Below are positions 1-8,692 of a stretch of 64,000 bases of DNA, in pieces (the first letter of the stretch is position 1; each line of letters starts with the position of its first letter). The stretch is from positions 186,001-250,000 of the forward strand of contig DASZTW010000017.1 in NCBI GenBank assembly GCA_035547835.1, given 5' to 3'. The DNA comes from Acidimicrobiales bacterium (lineage in GTDB: Bacteria > Actinomycetota > Acidimicrobiia > Acidimicrobiales > Iamiaceae). The translations under genes and the position numbers were made by a program. The notes under the pieces are model-generated. The model saw nothing but the letters and a program-made list of their open reading frames with translations, was not told where the DNA came from and searched no databases.

Positions 1-90
1 TGGATCGAGACGATCCGCAACGTCGGGCTCCGGCTGGGCGACACCGGGACCGACGGCGCGCCGGACCACGCGCCGTCGCCGCGCGACTAG
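1..90 (+). CDS. Response regulator, C-terminal end (partial)
   Basis: This is the last 29 codons of a gene that begins before the window. The readable tail contains IETIRNVGLRLGD, which resembles the final strand and turn of the winged-helix DNA-binding domain of OmpR/PhoB response regulators (usual form: I-x-T-V-R-G-x-G-Y-R-L). It ends at TAG only 7 bases before the histidine kinase start, so the two form a two-component operon. The receiver domain is outside the window, so the assignment rests on this tail and the neighbour. Confidence 0.6.
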   Translation, partial: WIETIRNVGLRLGDTGTDGAPDHAPSPRD

Positions 91-97
91 GTCCGCC

Positions 98-1525
98 GTG
101 CGGCGCCGGTTGCTCGCCTCCTATCTGGTCTTGGCGCTGGTGGTGCTCGTGGCCCTCGAAGTCCCCCTCGGGGTCGTGGGCACGCGCCGTGAGCGCGACG
201 GGGTGCGCGCCAATGCCGAGCGCGACGCCACGGTGCTCGCCGCGCTGTCGTACCTGGCCGTCGACCCCGACCACGACCGGCCCCACGGCGCGGACAGCGA
301 CCACCAGCGCGAGGTCACCGACCTCAACGACCTCACCCGCCGGTACGTGACCGGATCGCGCGTCGAGGTGCTCGTGGTCGACGCCAACCGCAACGTGATC
401 GCCTACCAGTCCCACAACGGTGAAACGCGACCCGACACCCGCCAGGACCTGAGCCCGCTGCTCGGACAGGCCCTCGAAGGCAACGCAGCCGTCGCGGCTG
501 GCACGACCGAGGGCGAAGCGACCGAAGTGGCCGCCCAACCGATCACCAACCCCGGTGGGCAGGTGGTGGGCGCCGTGCAGGTGACGGTGTCGGCCCAAGC
601 CGCGCAACACCGGGCCCTCGAGCTGGTCTGGGCGCTCATCGGCTTCGCCGCGCTCGTGCTGGCGGTCGCCGCTGCGGTCGGTGTGCTGATGGCCCGATCC
701 GTGGCTCGCCCGTTGGCGAGCTTGGAGACGGCCGTTCGCTCGCTCGAGAGCGGCGACCTCGACGTGCGCGCCCGGCCCGGAGGCCCGAAGGAGATCCGGA
801 CGGTGGCGGTCGCGTTCAACAGCATGGCCGACCGTCTGCGCGAGCTGATCAACAGCCAACGCAACTTCTTGGCCGACGCGTCGCACCAGCTGCGCTCCCC
901 CCTCACCGCGCTGCGACTCCGGCTCGAAGCCATCAACCCGGACGACCGCGAAGGCACCCGGCGGCATCTGGCCGGCGCGGTCGGTGAGGTCGAGCGACTC
1001 TCGCGGCTGACCGAAGGTCTGTTGGCGCTCATGCGGGTCGAGGGCAGACGTCCATCCCGCAAGCAGGTCGCGGTCGGCGACATCGTCCGCGAGCGCGCGG
1101 CGATCTGGGAAGCCTTCGCCGACGAGCGCGAGGTCCACTTGCGCGTCGACCTCCCCGCCGAGCCGCTCCTCGCCCTCGACGTCGAGGGCCACCTCGAGCA
1201 GGCGCTCGACAACTTGCTGGCCAACGCACTCCAGGTCGCGCCCGCTGGCTCGGAGATCTCGCTGGCGGCCCAGTCGACCGTTGACGGTGACCGTTCCCTG
1301 GTCGAGGTGACGGTGACCGACGAGGGCCCGGGCATGACCCCCGAGGAGCGCGCTTCGGCGTTCGAGCGCTTCTGGCAGCACCACGACAACCGCACCGGCC
1401 GCACCGGACTCGGTCTCACGATCTCACGGCAGCTGTCGCGGGCCAGCGGCGGCGACCTGTTGCTCGACGACGCGCCCGGGGGCGGCTTGCGCGCGACCGT
1501 GCAGCTCGAGGCGGCCTCGGCCTGA
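98..1525 (+). CDS. Two-component sensor histidine kinase
   Basis: A membrane sensor kinase of 475 residues that autophosphorylates and passes phosphate to the response regulator ending just upstream. Membrane segments lie at about 5-28 and 175-198, enclosing an extracytoplasmic sensor region of about 145 residues with no domain I recognise. A HAMP linker follows (about 199-250). The HisKA domain has the phospho-acceptor H263 in ASHQLRSPL. The ATPase domain shows the N box (DNLLANA, 371-377), the G1 box DEGPGM (408-413) and the G2 box GLGL (437-440). The GTG start is 7 bases after the regulator stop. The signal it senses cannot be told. Confidence 0.93.
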   Translation: MRRRLLASYLVLALVVLVALEVPLGVVGTRRERDGVRANAERDATVLAALSYLAVDPDHDRPHGADSDHQREVTDLNDLTRRYVTGSRVEVLVVDANRNVIAYQSHNGETRPDTRQDLSPLLGQALEGNAAVAAGTTEGEATEVAAQPITNPGGQVVGAVQVTVSAQAAQHRALELVWALIGFAALVLAVAAAVGVLMARSVARPLASLETAVRSLESGDLDVRARPGGPKEIRTVAVAFNSMADRLRELINSQRNFLADASHQLRSPLTALRLRLEAINPDDREGTRRHLAGAVGEVERLSRLTEGLLALMRVEGRRPSRKQVAVGDIVRERAAIWEAFADEREVHLRVDLPAEPLLALDVEGHLEQALDNLLANALQVAPAGSEISLAAQSTVDGDRSLVEVTVTDEGPGMTPEERASAFERFWQHHDNRTGRTGLGLTISRQLSRASGGDLLLDDAPGGGLRATVQLEAASA

Positions 1526-1605
1526 GACGGGCGCCGTCGCGCGAGGGTGGTCGGCGCACCCGGCACGGTGGCCGGGAGTCTCCGGGCCGTGCCGAGGTCA
1601 GCGAC

Positions 1606-1992
1606 TCACTTGGTGAGCAGCGTCGCCGCAGACCAGATCACGGCGATGGCACCGATGCCGATCATCACCAGACTGCGCCCGAGCGGCGCCTCGGGGAGGT
1701 CACGCCGACCGCCCCGCGCCGGCCCTCGCCCACCCGCCCTGGCCGGCCCGCGCCGGGTGCCACCCGCCTTGTTCGCCCGACCCGAGGCGGACTTGGCGCG
1801 ACCCCCGCCGGACGTGGCAACACGCCCTCCGCCCGACTTCGCCCCGCGGCCCTTCCCCGACCTGGCGGCGTCTGGTGGACGCGACGGAGGGCGCAGCAAC
1901 GCCAGGCCGTAACCGACCACCATCGCCGCGCCGAGCGCCAACACCAGCCACACCAGAAGGTCGGCGCCGAACACGCCGGAGTCAGCCAGCAC
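1606..1992 (-). CDS. Small two-helix membrane protein, unknown function
   Basis: A 128-residue protein with hydrophobic segments at about 10-32 and 106-126, joined by a loop of about 70 residues that is almost only Gly, Ala, Arg, Lys and Ser. Both ends are probably on one side of the membrane and the strongly basic loop would be cytoplasmic. I do not recognise a family. ATG start. It is divergent from the next gene and convergent with the histidine kinase. The low-complexity loop makes the coding call less certain, but the two clean membrane segments support it. Confidence 0.6.
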   Translation of the reverse strand: MLADSGVFGADLLVWLVLALGAAMVVGYGLALLRPPSRPPDAARSGKGRGAKSGGGRVATSGGGRAKSASGRANKAGGTRRGPARAGGRGPARGGRRDLPEAPLGRSLVMIGIGAIAVIWSAATLLTK

Positions 1993-2156
1993 GGGTCCTC
2001 CTCGGTCGTCGGCCGGACCGGGCCGCCCGGTCGAGCGTCGACCTTAGGACCCGGCTGGCTGCGCCGTGACACGCGACCGTCCACCAGGTCCACCGAGGCC
2101 GCCCCCCAGGCGCCGACGTGCCCGCCACGGGCGCGCCCGGCCAGACTGACGGGACC

Positions 2157-2636
2157 ATGGAGCCCACCACCGCGGACCCCTCGATCGTGGCGCCGGTCAC
2201 CACCCCCGCTGCTGACACCCCGGCCTGGCCGGTTTGGATGACCCGGGCATCGACCGCGCTGGCATGGCTGGCCGTGGCCTCGTTCGTGGGCGGCGTTGTC
2301 CTGTTCGCGTTGCCGGTGGCGAACCGCTACCGCGGCCGCACGCTGCAGGACTGCGGCGTGCCGGCCGCGTACCTCTGGGACGGGCGCAGCAGCGCCACCG
2401 TGTCGACCAGCGATCCGCCCACGTTCATCCGCCCAGCCGACCGAAACCACATCGACGCGATCAACGCCCACCAGTGCTCGTCGCTGGTGGCCGAGCGGGC
2501 CGTGCCCGGTTCGGCGCTGCTGCTCGGCGTGGTGGTGCTCGGCTTGGTGGCGTTCGTGTTGGCGATCATCGGTCATCGCGCCGACGAACGGGCGGCGATG
2601 CTCGCCCCGCCGCCGCCACCGCCCGCCCAGGGCTGA
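2157..2636 (+). CDS. Membrane protein with two helices, unknown function
   Basis: A protein of 159 residues from the ATG at 2157; an in-frame GTG at 2118 would add 13 residues and cannot be excluded. Hydrophobic helices lie at about 28-51 and 116-139. The roughly 65-residue segment between them has two cysteines (in LQDCGV and HQCSS) and is probably extracytoplasmic. The C-terminus is a proline run. No family recognised. A GC-rich hairpin about 115 bases after the stop may end the transcript. Confidence 0.65.
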   Translation: MEPTTADPSIVAPVTTPAADTPAWPVWMTRASTALAWLAVASFVGGVVLFALPVANRYRGRTLQDCGVPAAYLWDGRSSATVSTSDPPTFIRPADRNHIDAINAHQCSSLVAERAVPGSALLLGVVVLGLVAFVLAIIGHRADERAAMLAPPPPPPAQG

Positions 2637-2751
2637 AGCCCACTGGCAACCTCACCGGCCGGCGGACCACCGACCTGCGCCCTGCGGGCCCTCCAGCCGT
2701 CGACCCGCCCGACCCTGCCCGGCCGGCCGGCCCATGTACCCCCACGCGAAC

Positions 2752-2774
2752 GACGGGGCCACGCGGGCCCCGTC
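2752..2774. terminator. Hairpin between convergent genes
   Basis: A perfect 9-bp stem (GACGGGGCC / GGCCCCGTC) with a 5-base loop lies between two convergent genes, where a bidirectional terminator is expected. There is no T-tract, so intrinsic termination is not certain. Confidence 0.5.
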
Positions 2775-2803
2775 GAGCAGATCGTGTTGGCGGAATGGGC
2801 CGT

Positions 2804-3952
2804 CTAGGGCCGGACGACGGCCTCAGGGGTCGACATGTAGAGGCTGGCGTAGCGGACGACGTCGCCCGTGTGCGGCGCGTGGATCACGGTGCCGCCACCC
2901 ACGTACATCGCCACGTGGCCGGTGCCGTAGTAGAAGACCAGGTCGCCCGGCTGGATCTGCGAGATCGACACGCGGCGACCGGCGTTGATCTGGGCGTACG
3001 TGGTGCGCGGGATGCTCACTCCGGCACGAGCCCAGGCCCATTGCGTGAGGCCCGAGCAGTCGAACGCCACGCCGGGTTGCTCCGCGCCCCAGCCGTAGGG
3101 AACGCCGAGTTGCGACTGCGCTGCGGCGACGGCCGCGCCGCCACCACTACCGCTGGAGACCGGGACGTTGTAGTTGCCGCCGGACGACGTCGGTGCGGCC
3201 GGAATGTTGGCGACGGCCACGACACCGGTGCTGCGGCGAGCGGCGCTGGCCTGTGCAGCTTGCGCCTGCGCCCGTGCCTGGGCCGCCGCAAAGGCGCGGG
3301 CCTCGGCGGCACGCGCTTCGGCCTGGCGCTTGGCCTCGACGAGCTGGCGCAGCTCGCCTTGCACCTGGTTGTTCAGCGCTTCGTACTGGTTGGTGGCCGC
3401 CTGCGCCGATGCCTTCTCCTGCGCGGCCTTCGCCTTGGCAGCGTCGGCTTCCTTGCGGGCGGCGTCGAGGCGCTGGATCTGGTCCTCGGCGTCCTTGCGG
3501 GACGCCTGGAGGTTGTCGACGAGCTGCTGGCGGTTGCCCATGGCCGCCTGGGTGTAGCCCTGACGCTGGCCCAGCTTGTCGGTCGACGTGCTCACGAGGT
3601 CGGTGAGCGAGTCGGTACCGCCGCCGGTCACATAGGAGTTGATGGCGTACTTGGCGAGCTCGCGCTGGTCCTGCGACTGCTGAGCCTTGGCGTTTGCGAC
3701 GTTGGTCTGCTGCGTCTGGATCTCGGCGTCAAGCTCGGCGATCCGGCTCTGGGCCGCTTCGTACTTGTTGGCCGCGTTCTCGACCTGGTGCTGGAGGCTG
3801 TCGAGCTTGGCCGCGATCTCCTGTGCCTGCTTCTGCTTGTCGGCGATGGGATCACCGTGCGCGCCCGACGAAGTGACGGCGATCGGCCCTGCGGCCATCA
3901 CCACACCCAGGCACGCCGCGACGACCCGCTTTCGGAGACCTCGGCGTGGCAT
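2804..3952 (-). CDS. Secreted NlpC/P60 peptidoglycan hydrolase with coiled coil
   Basis: An exported cell-wall hydrolase of 382 residues. A signal peptide covers about residues 1-33 (basic MPRRGLRKR, then a hydrophobic stretch). A long Ala/Gln/Lys-rich coiled coil spans about 36-235, then a Ser/Gly linker, and an NlpC/P60 domain at about 275-382 with the catalytic triad C299 (FDCSG), H346 (TGHVAMY) and H358 (VIHAP). The family cleaves D-Glu-to-diamino-acid links in stem peptides; this layout is typical of RipA/RipC-like actinobacterial septum hydrolases. The frame is open further upstream, but the ATG at 3952 fits the signal peptide. I looked for a cyclic-di-AMP riboswitch upstream and did not find a convincing one. 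Confidence 0.92.
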   Translation of the reverse strand: MPRRGLRKRVVAACLGVVMAAGPIAVTSSGAHGDPIADKQKQAQEIAAKLDSLQHQVENAANKYEAAQSRIAELDAEIQTQQTNVANAKAQQSQDQRELAKYAINSYVTGGGTDSLTDLVSTSTDKLGQRQGYTQAAMGNRQQLVDNLQASRKDAEDQIQRLDAARKEADAAKAKAAQEKASAQAATNQYEALNNQVQGELRQLVEAKRQAEARAAEARAFAAAQARAQAQAAQASAARRSTGVVAVANIPAAPTSSGGNYNVPVSSGSGGGAAVAAAQSQLGVPYGWGAEQPGVAFDCSGLTQWAWARAGVSIPRTTYAQINAGRRVSISQIQPGDLVFYYGTGHVAMYVGGGTVIHAPHTGDVVRYASLYMSTPEAVVRP

Positions 3953-4198
3953 GGGCGACAAAGCTACCGACCCCCCAGGATCATTACAAGTCGGTGACGA
4001 TTCGCAACGTAGCGACCCGATTGCCCTGCCAAGGCCACCGTTCGTGTCGGATCGGGCCGACCAGCGCCCACGCCGGCTACGCAGCGTAGGGAATGACCGC
4101 GCGGGCCAGCGGCTGATGCTCGCATCCCAAAGCGGGGAAGCGGTGCGCCCGGGCAGCGCCCGGACCGGGAGCCGACGGACGCACCGCACCCCATCAGA

Positions 4199-4504
4199 TC
4201 AGGCCTTCTTCAGCTTCGCTGCGGGCGATTCACCGTTGACGACCTTCTTCAGGGAGCCGCCAGCGGTGAGCTTCACGTTCTTGCGAGCCTTGGTCTTCAC
4301 GGTCTCGCCGGTACGCGGGTTGCGGGCCGTCCCCGCCGGGCGGGACGTGCGGGACGCCGAGAAGAAGCCCGTGATGGTGATCTTGTCGCCCTTCTTGACC
4401 GTGGCGCCGATCACGTCCTCCATGGCGTTGAGGACCGCCGCCGTGTCCTTGGCACTGACTCCGGCCTGCGCGGCCACCTGGGCGATGAACTCGGACTTGT
4501 TCAC
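4199..4504 (-). CDS. hup: HU-family nucleoid DNA-binding protein
   Basis: A compact 101-residue HU protein that binds and bends DNA as a dimer. The N-terminal helices (NKSEFIAQVAAQAG) and the beta-arm region (GFFSASRTSRPAGTARNPRTG) are clear. The arm keeps the R-N-P motif. It lacks the lysine/alanine-rich tail found on mycobacterial HU. The GTG start at 4504 is chosen because it begins the conserved fold. GAAAGGA lies about 10 bases upstream, inside the short palindrome AAGGAACCTCCTT. Confidence 0.93.
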   Translation of the reverse strand: MNKSEFIAQVAAQAGVSAKDTAAVLNAMEDVIGATVKKGDKITITGFFSASRTSRPAGTARNPRTGETVKTKARKNVKLTAGGSLKKVVNGESPAAKLKKA

Positions 4505-4763
4505 AGAAGGAGGTTCCTTTCGAGTCGTTCGACAACGCCGTCGGGGGGATTCCTTGTCGGCGAGCAACCAGCTTGGCAACCAGGCCACCGCGATTGGGGG
4601 ATGCTCGGCGCGGAACCCCTTGCGAGGCAAGGGTTCCCGACCCGCGATCTCGCCGAAAGCCTTGTCACACAACGACATCGGTCCGCTCACCCATGTGCAC
4701 CACCCCGCCCCGAGACTCCCTACGCTGCGGATGACGCGATGCCGCTCCACCGACGGAGACCCG

Positions 4764-5570
4764 ATGGACTCGTCCCAGCTGCCACCCGCCCGCCTCGACC
4801 ACGACACGTGCGTGCGCGCCCTGCGCGAGGAGGCCGACCGCTACGCCGCCGCACTCGAGGCCGGTCCGCTCGATGCGCCCGTCGCCGCCTGCCCGGGCTG
4901 GGACGTGGCCGGTTTGATCGCGCACGTGGGCAGCGTGCACCGCTGGGCCACCCGCCATGTCACCGACCGGGCGACCGGGCTGATGTCGCGCCGCAACCTC
5001 GGCATCGAAGCGCCCGCCGAACCCGGCGCACTCGTGCCCTGGGCCCGTGAAGGCGCCGACGAGCTGATCGAGGTGTTGTCCAAGACTCCAGGCGACACGC
5101 CGGTGTGGAACTGGGTCGGCCCGCCGAGTGCCTGGTTCTGGTCGCGACGCCAATTGCACGAGACGGCCATGCACCGGGTGGACGTCGAGCTGGCCCGCGG
5201 TCCGGCGTCGCCCATCGACACCGCCGTCGCGCTCGACGGGATCGACGAGCTGCTCGCGTTGGTCAACGGGCTCGAGGACCTCCCCGGCCGGCTCGGCAGC
5301 GAAGGGGGTCCCGGCCGCACGATCCACTTGCACGCAACCGACGGCGCAGGCGGCGGCGACGGCGGGGGTGGCGGCGAGTGGACGATCACGACCACCGCCG
5401 AGGGCTTCGAGTGGACGCACGACCACACCAAGGGCGACGTCGCCGTGCGCGCCACGGCGTCGGACCTGTTGCAGATCCTGTCGAACCGGCTCGATCCCGC
5501 GGCCGGCGACGTCGGGGTGTTCGGCGACGCCGGCCTGCTCCGGCTCTGGACCTCGTCGACCGCGCTCTGA
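4764..5570 (+). CDS. Maleylpyruvate isomerase N-terminal domain protein (DinB-like)
   Basis: A 268-residue member of the actinobacterial TIGR03083-type family, a DinB-like four-helix bundle that in the characterised mycothiol-dependent maleylpyruvate isomerase holds a metal. The three expected ligands are visible: H54 (IAHVGSV), E133 and H137 (LHETAMHR). The C-terminal half is the SCP2-like lobe, interrupted by a Gly/Asp-rich insertion near residue 195. Most paralogues of this family have no known reaction, so the substrate is open. GGAG precedes the ATG. The metallophosphoesterase follows after 8 bases, so the two are probably cotranscribed. Confidence 0.85.
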   Translation: MDSSQLPPARLDHDTCVRALREEADRYAAALEAGPLDAPVAACPGWDVAGLIAHVGSVHRWATRHVTDRATGLMSRRNLGIEAPAEPGALVPWAREGADELIEVLSKTPGDTPVWNWVGPPSAWFWSRRQLHETAMHRVDVELARGPASPIDTAVALDGIDELLALVNGLEDLPGRLGSEGGPGRTIHLHATDGAGGGDGGGGGEWTITTTAEGFEWTHDHTKGDVAVRATASDLLQILSNRLDPAAGDVGVFGDAGLLRLWTSSTAL

Positions 5571-5578
5571 CCGTCGCC

Positions 5579-6721
5579 ATGCCCGGCCCCAAGCCAGCGG
5601 CCACCCGCCTCGAGATCTTCAGTGTCGACATCGACTCCGTGCAGGTCACCTGGGCGGCGCTCGGGCCTGGTCCGGTGTCGATCACCGCGGCGGACACCAG
5701 GGTCGAGCTCACCGCCGACGGCGGACCCGGCGCGGTCGTGCTCGACAAGTTGCCGCCAGGCCGCGCCCTCGAGGTCGTGGTCCGCGGCGAGGGCGTGCGC
5801 GGCGGGGAGCGGCGCCTGACCGCCACCACGTTGTCGCCGCCGCCCGGTGACGAAGTCGCCCGCTTCGCGACGATCAGCGACATCCACACCGGCGAGGAGG
5901 GGTTCGGCTACTTCCACGGCATCAAAGAGCGCGACGACGTCGAGCCCTACCCGACCCGCAGCGCGGCGGCCGCCGTCGACGAGCTCACGGCGTGGGGGGC
6001 CGAGCTGTTGGTCGTCAAGGGCGACATCACCAACAAGGGCGTCGAGACGGAGTGGGCGGCCGTCGCCGACGTGCTCGGGGCCGCGGCGCTGCCCGTGACG
6101 GCCGTCGCCGGCAACCACGACGTGAAGCACACCAGCGAGCTCGACCTGGCCGGTGGTTTGACCGGCACCGGGGTGACCACCGTCGAAGGAACCGGCATCC
6201 ACGACCTGCCCGGCGCCCGCGTGGTGGTGGTCGACAGCACGATGCCCGACGTCCACCGCGGCCACGTCCACGCGCACATGCCCGCCGCGCATGCCGCGCT
6301 CGCCGAAGCCGCCGCCGAAGGCCGCGGGGCCGTCATCGCGCTCCACCACCAACTCGGCGTGCGCGGGCTCGGCGTGGGCTGGCCACCGGGCCTACGCCGG
6401 CGCGAGTCGCGTGACTTCCTCGCCGCGATCGCAGCCGCCAACCCGCACACGCTCATCACGTCGGGCCACACCCACCGCCACCGTCGTCACGAGGCCGGAC
6501 CGGTGACGGCCACCACGGTGGGGTCGGTGAAGGACTATCCGGGCGTGTGGGCCGGCTACGTGGTGCACGAAGGTGGCATCCGCCAAGTGGTCCGACGGGT
6601 GGCCCGTCCCGACGTCATCCGTTGGACCGAACGCTCCGGCGACACCGCGTTCGGCGCGTACCGCCACTGGACGCCAGGGCGGTTGTCGGCCCGCTGCTTC
6701 GCCCTCGACTGGAGCGGCTGA
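5579..6721 (+). CDS. Calcineurin-like metallophosphoesterase
   Basis: A 380-residue protein whose first 90 residues look like a fibronectin-type beta domain, followed by a metallophosphoesterase core with the expected metal motifs in order: SDIHTG (D-x-H), GDITNKG (GD), GNHDVKH (GNHD), and SGHTHRHR (GHTH). The family hydrolyses phosphomono- or diesters with a dinuclear metal centre; the substrate is not predictable here. No signal peptide is seen. It starts 8 bases after the maleylpyruvate-isomerase-like gene and is likely in its operon. The stop codon lies in an 8-bp tandem repeat. Confidence 0.9.
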   Translation: MPGPKPAATRLEIFSVDIDSVQVTWAALGPGPVSITAADTRVELTADGGPGAVVLDKLPPGRALEVVVRGEGVRGGERRLTATTLSPPPGDEVARFATISDIHTGEEGFGYFHGIKERDDVEPYPTRSAAAAVDELTAWGAELLVVKGDITNKGVETEWAAVADVLGAAALPVTAVAGNHDVKHTSELDLAGGLTGTGVTTVEGTGIHDLPGARVVVVDSTMPDVHRGHVHAHMPAAHAALAEAAAEGRGAVIALHHQLGVRGLGVGWPPGLRRRESRDFLAAIAAANPHTLITSGHTHRHRRHEAGPVTATTVGSVKDYPGVWAGYVVHEGGIRQVVRRVARPDVIRWTERSGDTAFGAYRHWTPGRLSARCFALDWSG

Positions 6722-6751
6722 GCGGCTGAGCGGCTGAGCGGCTGAGCGGCG
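6712..6751 (+). repeat. 8-bp tandem repeat over a stop codon
   Basis: Four perfect copies of GAGCGGCT and a fifth with one change, starting inside the last codons of the metallophosphoesterase gene. Because the unit is not a multiple of three and reads CTGAG across the junction, it supplies TGA in all frames of the plus strand. Confidence 0.85.
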
Positions 6752-6862
6752 AGCACCGACCGACACCCGTCGAACCACCCCGGAACTGGGCACCTGAATG
6801 AAGGTCTGCTGGGGGACGGGCTCGCGGGTGGGAAGGACGGTTGGGTCCGTCGGGTGGCGACC

Positions 6863-8281
6863 TCAGACGTCGCGGGCCATGTTGGCGAAGCGGGTGTAGT
6901 GGCTGAGGAAGGCCAGGCGGACCGACCCGGTGGGGCCGCTGCGGTGCTTGGCCACGAGGACCTCAGCCGTGCCCCGGTCGGGCGACTCGGCGTTGTACAC
7001 CTCGTCGCGGTACAAGAACATCACGACGTCGGCGTCTTGTTCGAGGCTCCCCGATTCGCGCAGGTCGGACAGCATCGGCCGCTTGTCGGCTCGCTGTTCG
7101 AGGCCGCGGTTGAGCTGTGCGAGCGCCACCACCGGCACCTCGAGCTCGCGGGCCAGGATCTTCAGCCCGCGGGACAGCTCGGCCACCTCGACTTGGCGGC
7201 TCTCGGCGCCGGCCCGGCCGGTCATCAGCTGGATGTAGTCGACCACCACCATGCCGAGATCGCCCACCCGGCTCTTGAGCCGCCGAGCCTTGCCGCGGAT
7301 CTCCATGAGCGACACGTTCGGGTTGTCGTCGATCCAGATCGGCGCATCGCCCAGGCGGCCGACCGCGTGGGTGATCTTGGTCCAGTCGGTGTCGTCGAGC
7401 TTGCCATTGCGGATCCGTTGCGAATCGACACGGGCTTCGGAGCACAGCAGCCGCTGCGACAGCTCGATGCGGCTCATCTCCAACGAGAAGAACAGCACCG
7501 GCCGGCGGGCATGCAGCGCGGCATGCGACGCCATACCGAGTGCGAACGAGGTCTTGCCCATGGCGGGACGGGCACCGACGACCACCAGTGCGTTCGGCTG
7601 CAGGCCCGACAACAGGGAGTCGAGGTCGACGAAACCGGTGGGCACGCCGGTGATCGCGTCGCCCCGGTCGTACAGCTCCTCGATGCGGTCGAGGGTGTCC
7701 TTCAACATGTCCTGCAGCTGACTCATGGAGTCGGTCATGCGGTGCTGGGACAGGTGGTAGACGAGCGACTCGGCGTGGTCGATGGTCTTCACCACGTCGT
7801 CGGGCAGGGAGTAACCGAGCTCGGAGATCTCGCTGGCCACGCCGATCATGCGCCGCAACAGGGCGTGCTCCTCGACGATCTTGGCGTAGTGCGCAGCGTT
7901 GGTGGTGGCCGGCGTGCTGGTCTGCAGCCGGATCAGCGCCTCGGGGCCGCCCACCGCGTCGAGCAGGTCGGCCCGGCGCAGCTCGTCGGCCACGGTGACG
8001 GGGTCGACCGGTTCTCCCGAGGCCACCAGCGACGTGATGGCTTCGTAGAGGTGGCTGTGGGCCGGCTTGTAGAAGTCGCCCGCCGCCACCTGCTCCGCGG
8101 CCGCGGCCACCGCATCGCGAGACAACAACATGGCCCCCAGCAACGACTCCTCGGCGTCGAGGTTGTGCGGCGGCACCCGCAGCGCCCCTTCCCGGGCCGC
8201 AGCGGGACGGCCACCCGCAGGACGCGAGGCCGCCAGCGCTGCGAACTCCGGATCGTCGTCGGGTTGCTCGCCGTTCGCCAT
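6863..8281 (-). CDS. dnaB: Replicative DNA helicase DnaB
   Basis: The hexameric fork helicase, 472 residues. The N-terminal primase-binding domain spans about 33-140 (PHNLDAEESLLGAML). The RecA-like motor has Walker A GARPAMGKTS (236-245), Walker B VVVDYIQLM, and the LRESGSLEQDAD segment typical of DnaB. There is no intein, which some actinobacterial dnaB genes carry. The ATG at 8281 is preferred (AAGGTG upstream); an earlier in-frame start would add 11 residues. It is the last gene of the rpsF-ssb-rpsR-rplI-dnaB order but is separated from rplI by 411 bases, so it may have its own promoter. Confidence 0.97.
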   Translation of the reverse strand: MANGEQPDDDPEFAALAASRPAGGRPAAAREGALRVPPHNLDAEESLLGAMLLSRDAVAAAAEQVAAGDFYKPAHSHLYEAITSLVASGEPVDPVTVADELRRADLLDAVGGPEALIRLQTSTPATTNAAHYAKIVEEHALLRRMIGVASEISELGYSLPDDVVKTIDHAESLVYHLSQHRMTDSMSQLQDMLKDTLDRIEELYDRGDAITGVPTGFVDLDSLLSGLQPNALVVVGARPAMGKTSFALGMASHAALHARRPVLFFSLEMSRIELSQRLLCSEARVDSQRIRNGKLDDTDWTKITHAVGRLGDAPIWIDDNPNVSLMEIRGKARRLKSRVGDLGMVVVDYIQLMTGRAGAESRQVEVAELSRGLKILARELEVPVVALAQLNRGLEQRADKRPMLSDLRESGSLEQDADVVMFLYRDEVYNAESPDRGTAEVLVAKHRSGPTGSVRLAFLSHYTRFANMARDV

Positions 8282-8692
8282 TGGTTCACCTTGGAGGATC
8301 AAGCCTGTGGGCAACCAGCCCCAACAGCCTGGGGATTGCGGGCCGTGGCTTGGGGATGTCGGGTGGACAACCCCGCGCCGGTTGTGGATGGGCGCGTCGA
8401 AGCTGACGCGTCGACGCTCGGGCGTCGTTACGGGTCACGGGCTGCCGTGCAACCCGTTGGTCACGGGCCGGCGTACCGGTCCGTTGGCGGGGCGACCGGC
8501 CGACCGGCCGGGCACCCCCGATCGGGGCCTAGTGGTGCGTCTGGCAAATGGCGGGGCGGGCCTGGCGGCCCTCGCCACCGCTGGGCGGCGTCCCCCTCCT
8601 CACCGCAGCTACGGCTGCGCCTTCGTCGTGCGTCCTTGCCAGCGGCACCGAATGACTCGCCATGACCACCTCCTCACCCACCAGCCACACCG
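8282..8692. other. Intergenic region between rplI and dnaB
   Basis: No gene is supported in these 411 bases. The dnaB-proximal third holds DnaA-box-like 9-mers. The rest is GC-rich, with several short inverted repeats (for example GGCGGGCCTGGCGGCCC near 8560) but no clear promoter. Confidence 0.5.
8306..8391. promoter_or_regulatory. Cluster of three DnaA-box-like 9-mers upstream of dnaB
   Basis: TGTGGGCAA (8306), GGTGGACAA (8362) and TGTGGATGG (8383) all lie in the same orientation and differ at one or two positions from the DnaA boxes TGTGGACAA/TGTGGATAA. They sit 25 to 110 bases upstream of the dnaB start. That DnaA binds here is inference. Confidence 0.35.

Noticed and set aside
3953-4198. 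Cyclic-di-AMP (ydaO-type) riboswitch before the NlpC/P60 gene
   Set aside because: Such genes often carry one, but I could not find the conserved blocks in the right order on the minus strand.
3687-4763. Upstream extension of the maleylpyruvate-isomerase-like frame
   Set aside because: It runs antisense to the NlpC/P60 and HU genes. The ATG at 4764 has a ribosome site and begins the domain.
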